Shown here: piece by piece, positions 54,877 through 64,000 of the stretch
Layout of the letters: the number at the start of each line of letters is the position of its first letter
How positions within the stretch are numbered: position 1 is the stretch's first letter
Origin: Cyprinodon diabolis
Taxonomy: Eukaryota; Chordata; Actinopteri; Cyprinodontiformes; Cyprinodontidae
Reading direction: 5' to 3'
Length of the DNA: 64,000 bases
NCBI GenBank assembly: GCA_030533445.1
Contig: CM060075.1
Location: forward strand, 33,495,196 to 33,559,195
Translations under genes and position numbers: made by a program
Notes under the pieces: model-generated
Told to the model about the DNA's origin: nothing
What the model saw: the letters and a program-made list of their open reading frames with translations, nothing else
The model's database searches: none

Positions 54877-56340
54877 AAAAAATAAAAAAAACAACTAGGA
54901 GTTGCATAAAAGCCACTTGACATCAGTCTGAAAGCAGATAACAAGCAGGAGAGAAAGAGAACTGCATAATTGACTAATGGAGTCTGGTAAATAGAACAGG
55001 GTTTTCATGCACATTTTCCAAATGGATCAGAGTTTATTATCCTGCCCCGGGAGCTATTCTGTTTAAAAATCTATCACTGCTCTTGTTCTGTGGAGACCTA
55101 CCATCAACAGAGCCACAAGCTATTTCTGGTTGGAGCCAAAGCGGAAGAAACAGGTCAGCTCCCAGTGAAGTTGGCGAGATGGGTCATGCTTAGTCTCTTT
55201 GAGGAACGTTTTGTTTGGCATCCGTTAAAAATAACTCTAATGTGTTGTAAGTATCAGTCGAATCTAGTTTTAGTAGTAAATTTTGACTTTGAGTTCTTAG
55301 CATAGCATAAAATATCATTAAAAGGTAACAATTGTCATATTCTCTTAGGCCCATTTACATCAGAAAGTTATTTGGTCTTTTAAATCAGGAAAAATGCAGC
55401 TGCAACGTCTATTTAACAACCTTAAATACTCAGGACCTACTTTAAAGTAAGAGAATCTCAAGTTTGTCATGATCTAAAAAATATATATTTTTTTGTTATA
55501 AAAAGCAAAACACAGAATATAGAGTAAATGACAATAGCATAATTTTTTTTATTACAACTATTCAGTTACGTATAACAAGTCGGGACCTCAGAATATTGAA
55601 CCCAGTATTCAGACAGACAGATTGGGGAAGTTTGTAACAAAGTTTATATATATGAGGTGAGAAGAAAAAACAGAAAGTGCTAACTATAAGCGCAGAGACC
55701 ATGACAAAACCAAGCTGGCACACGATTTAGTAGCTAATTAACATCTTTACAATTTCATTTATATAGGTACATTGAAATGTGATGTCCCAGTTGGTTGCTG
55801 GAGGGCAAAAACACAAGCCCTACGTATAGTTTTTAGCAGTCAAGTAACCGTGCTAAAGAGCTAAATCTTAAATTTACACGTGATTCTAAAAGAAGTTTTA
55901 TATTTCAGACTAACATTTCTATAAATAACCTAAATAGCGTAAATATATGACTTATAATCTGCTTTGCATAAGCAGTGGGCAGCCCTTTCTTGTCGGTAAT
56001 CTCCTGCGATGGCATAACGGCACACTTCAAGAAGCACACTGTGTTCATTTGATCATGGCTATAATAAAAAAATTTGCAATGATATGAATAAGTTAAATCC
56101 TTCTAACGATTTGTATGCCTTCATTGCCTTTGCTGTATAAAGTTCATGTGTGTTGATAAGATAATTGTAAATATCCCCGTTCTCGTTAAAAGTTTTCTAT
56201 CAATGAAAACCCTGCTTATTGCATCCAGTCATTGAGTTTACTGGATTGGCTTTGTCTAAGAAAGAAAGAGTTGATCAAAGCAGCTTTGAGTTGTTTTTTT
56301 GAGTTAAAAGGATTAAAAAAAGCACATAGTAAAAGTTGAG
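54877..56340. other. Unannotated; weak LTR-like fragment
   Basis: 55577-55710 ('cccagtattcagacagacag', 'acaaagtttatatatat', 'accatgacaaaacc') vaguely recalls the R/U5 part of family D LTRs, but is too diverged to call. Confidence 0.35.
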
Positions 56341-56725
56341 CCCATAGCTATCTCTGGGATAAAAACAGGACCAAGTGTGGAAAAACAGGCCCAACTGTAT
56401 CATCTATAAAGGAAGTTGTTAATGGCAGCAGCCCAGCAGATGCCTCCTTCCAGGATGGGGTAACAGCTAAATGTAGCCCCAGGCTAGATGGAGATACTAT
56501 GACAAGAAAAAGTAAGGCAGACATAAAGTTTGAAGCTGAACCAACAAATAATACAAATTTAAAGAACAGAAGTAGAATGTTGCAGAGTGAAGAAAAGTCG
56601 TCCTTATGTACTGTGGCAGCCTACTGTAAGTCTATACTGTAGCTGGATAATTATAGAGATAGCTAATTATGAATAACCTGAGCAACTCTAACTATATAGG
56701 CTTTATCTAAAATAGAGGTAGCGTG
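56341..56725 (+). repeat. Interspersed repeat family A, copy 3
   Basis: Shares 'aaaacaggaccaagtgtgg', 'catctata', 'atggcagcagcccagcagat', 'ccaggatggggtaacagc', 'ttatagagatagct' and 'aggctttatctaaaa' with copy 2. Confidence 0.65.
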
Positions 56726-56788
56726 CCTGCTCTTTATCTAAGCATTTTGTTTTCCTTCAATCTATCATCAGAGGGCAAGTTCAAATAT

Positions 56789-56915
56789 TTCAACCTGGAG
56801 AGACTCACAGAGAGAAGTTGTAGTGAGAAAAGTTTATTGACAGGAATGAAATTAGTTATTAGGAGCTCTGAAGCAGCCCAGCAGAAGCCTTTGGTTCTAT
56901 CAAATGATAAATGGT
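56789..56915 (+). repeat. Direct repeat E, copy 1
   Basis: Starts ttcaacctggagagactca and continues through 'gaatgaaatta' and 'gaagcctttggttcta'. Homologous to 57235-57350. Confidence 0.6.
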
Positions 56916-57118
56916 TGAATGAATGGTTTAAAAATAAATTAACTTATTCTTAATCTGGAACCAGACACTGGTGGTGGAAAGCCTCAGGAGGAATGGGCCC
57001 TGAATGTTCCAGGACTTGTTGCTTGAGGGAGGAGATGGGGCAGATGTGTGTAGGACAACGGCTAGTAAGCAGAAGGACAGCTGGGCCCATCGCTTTATGT
57101 AGGAGATCTTGGATGGTG

Positions 57119-57183
57119 ATTGGCTCCACATGGGGTGCGGTTCCAATAACGATTGGCTGAAGCTTACACATGGACATATATAG
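57119..57183 (+). promoter_or_regulatory. Promoter-like CCAAT/TATA cluster
   Basis: ATTGG at 57119-57123, CCAAT at 57143-57147, ATTGG at 57152-57156 and TATATAG at 57177-57183, about 20-55 bp apart, just upstream of direct repeat E copy 2. The order and spacing are those of a Pol II core promoter, but no coding region follows. It could be the promoter of a mobile element. Confidence 0.4.
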
Positions 57184-57234
57184 AAGGACGAGGCGAAGCT
57201 GATGAGAGTCTTCCAGATTACACTTCAGCTTCAT

Positions 57235-57350
57235 TTCAACCTGGAGAGACTCAGATGGAGAGACGCGTATTGACATGAGTAAAATTTGTTCCTTGGTGCT
57301 CGGACCCCGGCGGAAGACTTTGGTTTTGTGAAATAAGTGCTTGGATGAAT
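57235..57350 (+). repeat. Direct repeat E, copy 2
   Basis: Begins ttcaacctggagagactca, then 'gacatgagtaaaatt', 'gaagactttggtttt' and 'ggatgaatgatg', parallel to 56789-56915. The copies are about 446 bp apart. Confidence 0.6.
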
Positions 57351-58788
57351 GATGTAAAGATATTTGGCTGTGAGACTGAAACCTGATGCAGGGAGCGAAG
57401 GGATGGAAGAGGAGATAAAAGATGACGAGGTTAGGCAAGGGATAATGACTGAATGGTTAGGGATACAGATGATGAACCCTAGAAGCATGATTAAACTGAA
57501 CGATGTAGGATGATGAAGATTATGATGATTGAGCTGATGATGAAAATGCTGCTGTAGCCGTGGTAAAGTATAGACTGACAGTGCAGTTGATGGAGAGATG
57601 GAGACAGCACAGTTGATCGTGGAGATGGAGAGACAAAGACAGTTCAGGAGATCGCACAGATGAAAAAAGAGCGAGGCTGATGAAAGAGAGACAGCATTGA
57701 TAGAGAGGGGCTAATAGAAAAGATAGCAAAGATGATCACACTGTGGATGAAGATAAAGCTGAAGGAAATGCTGATGAATACAAGATGAGTGATGAAGTGC
57801 TCAATATTGTGGATTAACGACTGAGTGGCTGTAGGTTGCCTATAAGGTAGCCTACTTTATTCAAGGTCAAGACTTAACTTTTATTGTGATTCCATGCCTC
57901 GATCTGCAACATTTTTTTTGTCCTACAATCTGTTTATAGGAATTAAAACAATTCCTCTACAGTGACTGAAATGAATAATGCTGTGTGTCTCTTGGAGATT
58001 ATTTGATTCTGTCTGTCTGTCTGTCTGTCAAGCAGTCAAAACATTTCATTTTTAAGAAAACACGATGAGCATATCTAGACATAAATAATTCATACAAGTC
58101 TAAAAGCGAGACTATGTAACAAACCGAGAATGGATTTTATGAAACAATGCTCGACGATGCATCTGAAATAATTTTAAGAAAATAGATAAAAGTAATACAA
58201 AACATTTGAAGAGAGGAACGCTTCTGTGTTGCATCAACTGAATACTGAGATCTGAGGGGAGAAGATTTAGTGATTTGACAGAACAAAAACATTTTAAGGC
58301 CTTTTTTTATTGTAATTCTCCAACAATGTGACTTAGTTTTATTGTGGCAATGCCAGATTAGAGAATAGGGGGCCCAGTTAAGTTAAAAGTCACCCCTGCT
58401 CTTTCCCTCTGTTTCGCAAAAGGTACAGATTACAGTGCCTAATATAAACTCCAAATAATTCAGTTACTAATCATCAACATGGATACAAATACGATTGTGG
58501 ATACATCTTATTTAGTTTCTTAAGTTTACCTTTCAGTACAGCTATTTTTCTGCATCTTGACTATGGGTGAGCCACTTAAAATTATATCCAGTCAAAGGTA
58601 AATTTGATATTTTCATAGTTTTTAAAGCAAAATTGCATAAATAAAAAATTACTTGCCTCCATTTTTATGAATGGTTGTTCTGCTGAATAAACCAAGTGTG
58701 TAGTTTAAAGGGCATTTTGTAGAAATTTCTCTTTATTACTGCCTGACATAAATTACTGAATATACAGTATGTTTGTTATTATTGATGC
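57351..58788. other. Unannotated sequence
   Basis: No gene. 57470-57790 is rich in gatgat and gagatgga words. A short (TGTC)n array lies at 58008-58029. Confidence 0.4.
58008..58029. repeat. (TGTC)n microsatellite
   Basis: Five to six units. Confidence 0.9.
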
Positions 58789-59254
58789 TGTCAACAATGG
58801 GTGGTGAGGTTGCTTGAGGACCCAGATGCAGAGACAAGTGAAGCAGAGATGAGTTCTGAGAGGTTTGATTGCAGACCAAATAGCAGCAGAGGCAGAAATC
58901 CAGAAATCCAACTTAAAACATAAAACAAAGCAAAATCATGGAGACATCAGGGGAAAAATGAATCTGAGGAGCCGAGGAGAGACGAGCAGAGTAGATAATA
59001 CAGCAACAAGAAGGAACCAGCACTGAGTGACTGCAGAGGTGGAGTATTTAAGGAGAACCAAACAAAAGGATGGACTAACGAGCTGAATGGGGAGCAGGTG
59101 TGGGTGGAACTGGCAAGAGGGAATCCATGGGGAAAGAAATCAATCACAAGGGGGCAACAGAGAGTAACTAAAGAATGCTTGAAGATCATGGAAAATAAAA
59201 ACAAAACAACTGATAACAGAAAACTCAGAGTCACAACAAATAAGAACCATAACA
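58789..59254 (-). repeat. LTR-like repeat, family C copy 2
   Basis: Starts near tgtcaacaatggg and ends near 'accataaca'. It shares several blocks with 25165-25425. A TATA-like 'gtatttaagg' near 59044 reads as TTAAATA in minus orientation. Probably a solo LTR; ends tentative. Confidence 0.5.
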
Positions 59255-62200
59255 GATGCACTACAACCTTCACTAATAATCAGATATATTTTCATGAGCA
59301 AAATGTTTCAAATTACTTTATACATATGGCTGATCAACCATTTGAAAATAAAAAAAAATGTGATTGGCTTTAAGGAGGATGGACACTGATTTTATTGAGG
59401 AAAACCTGCTCATGACCAGGTTAGCTCAGGTTGAATGTTACTACATTAACAGAAAGAGAGGTTTAGTAAACTTTCTTTTTAAACATTTTCCTTATTTCAG
59501 GTTTAAAAGACTTACAGTTTTCAGTAAACCTGCTTTGTGAAACAGGCCTCTGTGGACAGTCACAGCTCATTAGAGCTCTGATGGCACCAGAAAAAACTCA
59601 GCAGTTTCTGTCAAATATTTTTAGTCTATCTTTGCCAAATGAAGTTAGAGTTAATACCAGACCAACAGGTACAGTATGGTTAAGAGGTTGTGATTTTTAG
59701 AATTGGATTGACATCACTGGCAGGTGACTGGAGCATCTATGGAAAGCCAAAGCTGCCACGTATTCAATAAATTAAAAAGTGGAAATATGTGAAAAAATTT
59801 AATACTTTCAATATTACTTGCCATGCATGCATTAAATAAATAAATATACCATTTTATCCTAAATATAGAATAAATTTTATTTTATCCTTGATACGTATAA
59901 TAATTACATATATATATATATATATAGTTTTTTAATGTATTGATTTAATTTTAGATTTTGATGACTTTTCCTACATACAATTTCCTATAATTTATATAAT
60001 TTGGAAACAGTTATGTATATTTTAGGGTTATCTTTGTCTGATATGAAATTTGTTTTTAAAATATAAAAAATTATTGAATTCCAGCTTACTACATTTATAG
60101 GATGCTCCCTGTGCAACAAATTCAGTTCTAAAATCCCTTGCTTATATATATATTCCAGCGTGAGCTCTCAGTGTTTTTATAAATGGAAACGACTGGGAAC
60201 AACAACACTTTAGCCATGAACCAATAGGTCATACACTGGCAAGAAACTGTCTCTAAACCATAACTCACCAAGAGCAATATAAGCCACCCCACACTGTGGT
60301 CTAAAGTACACCGCGTTTGCTGCAGAGTTGGGCAGAGTAATAAAACTTGTAGTTCTCCAGTGAGAGGAACTCTGAATGCTTCAGCGTACCAAGAGATTTG
60401 GGATAATTCAAAACACCCAATAAAAACTACAACAATGCACATAGCAAGTTCCTTAAAGACAGGTGACAGTTGAGTGAGGATGAGCGTTACTAGCCTAATA
60501 GGGTCCAAACCTCATCTTTAACACCTTAAAGACTGATTAGAGCAGAGGCTGTGAGACAGCCTTTCACAGAAGAGCTGACGCTTGCAATGTTTGTACCAAC
60601 ATCAAACTAAAACATACACCTGTGTCTCACTCCTCATGACAACCTCTAGGGCAGCCCCTTTAATGGCAGCAAGGTCTCCAACACCAAGCTCCCTCTATGA
60701 CAGGATGCCGTGTGCCAAATAAAGCAACCATTGAATTATAAACCATTTAACCATAGGAGGTTTTCTATCTAGGATTTTTTATTCTTCAGAGTCAGATTTG
60801 GTAGGTGTGGACCAAATGCAAAACAAATTGTCTGGATGCCGGCTAAAGAGCACCAGAAAGCCTAGAATCAGAGACAACTTAATACAGACTCATGCAGACA
60901 GCCTGACAGGAGGAGATGAACCAAGCAGCTGGAGGGGTTTGAGCCACTCCTGGAAACTCCACAACTAAAGGAGAGACTTCTCCAGCAGCAAACTCTGATG
61001 AAGGTGGAAATGAGTAATCAGTGAAGCCTGTCAGAGCAGATGGTGAAGAATCCATTAGCTAATAGTGGAGGAGCCTCCCAGCTAAAGTAACAACAGTCTC
61101 ATTTCTACGCTGCATGCACTCCTGCCCAGCCGATGGACCCTGGCTGGGCTATTGTCTGATCTTGGATGTGCAAACATGCACACTCGCATATAGAGAAGCA
61201 CTGACCATGTTTTTAATGTAAACAAAAAAAAAAACATCAGCAGGACAGCAACTCAAAAGGGAGATGAAAGCTTGGACAGAGTCGGCATTCTATACATTCA
61301 CCACTTTCTTCACACACATGACTGCCGCTTCACCACATGCCATCTGCTTTTCACAGCACGTAGGGACGACAAAGCAGCAGAGATGAAAAAATGCTGCATC
61401 ACAGCTGCATAAATAATTCAGTCAGCGGGTACTCTGCATGTGCTATTACACAGCTATTCATTTGCCTGTTCTGACCCAGGGTTTTTATGGGCAGACTCAG
61501 GCAAACGCCCTAGGGCATGCAGACCCGCCGGTTCACAAACTTTTGGCAAAAATTCTCAGTGAAAAACCAATTGTTGAATATCTTAGTCTGGAGTTGTTGT
61601 TGATGCTCATAATATGTTTACCTCTGTTATATTTATCCATAGAATAATGCAGGCATCAGCAAAGATATAATGAAATATCACTAACATGTCAGTAGAAGGC
61701 AATAAGACCGCCAATAACAACAAAGCAAATCAAAATGCAAAGAAAGAGGATTGCAAGAAAAATCACAGATTTAACCCCAGATCTCACAGTGGAATTATTA
61801 TCAGTGTTTACTTTTTATATGTTGTGAATTTCAACACAACCAGGGAATAATGTTGACTGTAGTCAGGCAGTATATTCTTCCACTAGAAGGGTAATCTGGA
61901 AAAGGTCAGTGTTAAAAAGGTTGGTTGTCTAGGATGCTTTATTCCAGCCTAATAAAGGAAGGTTACGTGGAAGGAAAAACTGCCATAGAAAAAAAAAATG
62001 CAGCTGTAGTCAGTGCTTCAAGAGTTTCCAAATCATCATCAAAGAATGCTTTTTTTTTTGCCAAGTAATGTTTTTAAATGTATAAGGAATTTCTTTTGGT
62101 GATAATAATGTGATGAGGTGCTACACAGAGACAAGAAAATATACAACTGACCAAGAAAAGTTAAAATATAAACTTTTGAATAAACAAATGTAGGCTTTCT

Positions 62201-64000
62201 TTTAAGGGTGTTGGTACAGATAATAAAAGTACAGTAAAGTACACAAACAGTAAAAAAATACATTAAATATTAAATATATTCACATATGGTCTTCTCCCCC
62301 TAGTAGTCTGGAGCCCTTCCCTCAATTTTTATTAGCTTGCAGTTGTTTTTGCTACTCAAGGTATTTTGTCTTTGCATGTGTTTTGTGTGGTTGTGTGTTC
62401 TCGTTATCTGCTGTTGCTGCTGTGCAAGAATTGTATATACAGTAATTGTATCTAAGCAAGTTTAGACTGAACCTACACTTTTTGATTGTGTGTTGGTCTC
62501 ATGTTTGTGTTTGCTAGTCTAATTTTTGAGATGGCAGAACCTTTTGAATTTGCTGTGAAAATAGTTTTTTTTCACAGCCCCCCTCAGCCACTGCAAATTT
62601 TACCTATATTTTTGCAAACAGATCAAACAATGACACAACGGCTTAACTTTACTTCATGCCAGCCACTGAATGGGCAGCAGCTCCCCTCTATTCCCATAGG
62701 CGTGTATCCTAAAGCATGCATCCATTAAGACAGCACCACGGAGAGAAGGCTGATGCCAGCGTGCATGACTAATGACACTGTACTTTGAAGCTAATGGGCT
62801 TTATAACAGAGGTAGGGTATTGAGTTAAAAGCTTAGAAACTGACCACCGGCAACAGAAACCGCTCTGCATTTAAAGCTACAGTAAATAGGGAAACTGTTT
62901 TGTGATCAGACGTAAAATCATGACATCCTTTCAAGCGTACTTTTTTCAAGTTTCAGTCCCTCTTTGATACATTTTTGATCACAGCTGGATCCCCCTGTGA
63001 GGCATTAGGGACACATTTGGCTGTTATGAAGGCCTTCATCTTCTGTCACCATCACTTCACCACTCTGCTGGAGCAAACTGCAACACTTTTAAAGCTTTGT
63101 GTTTGCAGAGAAAAGCTTGTTGAAATTCTGCAGAATTAAGGGGCCCAGGAAGATTGATGCCCACATGCACGATGCTACTTCTACTGACACCAGTGACGTA
63201 TGAAGGCTGTTTGCATATCGGTGTGACAAAGGTTTCAGATTGATTTAAATGTTTGGAATTAATTACCAAGCTTTGGTTTTTCTGTATTCAAATATGCATT
63301 TTGGTGATCCTCTCTTTATCTTTGGTTTAAAGCTTCACTGATGCACAGGCATCAGTTTACATGTATATTTGGTGTATTAACTGACCTCATAATGCTGAGA
63401 TTTCCACCAATATGAAAATATTTTGATGTTGATGAAGTGAAGATACAGGGCTCTGCTTTCAACCATCTGGTCTTTAGAAAAATGTCAAAGCTGTTCGCTC
63501 AGCAGTTGGTCAACTACATATCACACAACTGCCTTTCTGAGGTTTGTTAGAGAAAATTAGGAAAACAGAATCATAAATACCAAGCAACACAGCAGACAGT
63601 TTCAGGCTCTAGTTTACAAAGGTTAGATGGGGTTAGGTTATTTTAAAATCAAACTTGCTGTTTAATTGTGCTTTGTAATTACTAAGATTTACATTAGTCT
63701 TGCATAATGTATGGCATCAAATCCTCCACTGCAGTATTACAATTATGTTTTCAATTCTTGCATTTTTACGTTTTCAATATTTTATGCAGCCTTAACTTAA
63801 AAAAAAATGTAACAAAAACAACTGGACAGCACTGATAGTATTGTTTGCTTCAAACATTTAATACTGATGCAAATGTTGACAATTTTGAAATAATTCATTA
63901 TTGTGTGTTTAAGCCATTGTTAGGTTCACGCCTATTTAAGGTGCTGACTGCTACCCATGTTTATTAGATGTTACATTTACACTGCAGCATGCAAGGCTGG
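59255..64000. other. Unannotated sequence
   Basis: No gene that I can support. 60790-61090 has a composition reminiscent of fish LTRs ('ggtgtggaccaaatgcaaaa') but no definable ends. 59909-59927 is a short TA run. Confidence 0.4.

Overview
The window reads as vertebrate, almost certainly teleost fish, nuclear DNA. It is AT-rich and has no long host coding region. It is packed with Tc1-like, hAT-like and PIF/Harbinger-like DNA transposons, tRNA-derived SINE pieces, LINE fragments, Ty3/Gypsy LTRs, and TCTA, CATC, TTTC and TA microsatellites. I could not support any host protein exon, tRNA or rRNA gene, so this is best read as intergenic or intronic DNA. All family names are recognition by eye without a database search.

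Layout. 1-12 kb: sparse unique sequence with decayed LINE pieces (2209, 4230-4970, 8930-9840), a SINE fragment, and CATC and TCTA/CCAT microsatellites. 12-16.6 kb: a hAT-type MITE with an 8-bp target duplication and a LINE endonuclease relic. 16.6-25.7 kb: a LINE tail, a decayed Tc1 element with DD38E spacing, a second TA-flanked Tc1-like element that split an older repeat (an uninterrupted paralogue lies at 48.6-49.0 kb), an L1/Tx1-type LINE with open ORF1 and damaged, truncated ORF2, and a SINE. 25.7-32 kb: mostly unremarkable, with one very clean hairpin at 27579 and a LINE 3' tail. 32.1-39.25 kb: a stacked nest in which an old Tc1 copy was entered by a hAT-like element, which carries a solo LTR and, at its edge, a young 4.77-kb LTR retrotransposon. 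39.8-47 kb: a second solo LTR and interspersed repeats. 47.25-48.0 kb: a Harbinger-like element with a Myb-domain scrap. 50.0-53.0 kb: another nest holding a nearly pristine Tc1 transposon with an intact transposase. 53-64 kb: mostly unique sequence, one repeat-family copy, a duplicated module with a CCAAT/TATA promoter-like stretch, and an LTR-like repeat.

The most interesting system is the LTR retrotransposon at 32532-37301 (minus strand). It has near-identical LTRs, a 5-bp target duplication, a TATA box, a polypurine tract and a Gag ORF, but no zinc knuckle, protease, reverse transcriptase, RNase H or integrase. Its primer-binding site is an exact 11-nt complement of the predicted first 11 nt of its own transcript, about 30 nt after the TATA box. 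This is the arrangement known for self-priming Tf1/sushi-group elements. It therefore looks like a recently moved, gag-only, self-priming non-autonomous element whose internal region has been filled by 30-39-bp and ~80-bp minisatellites.
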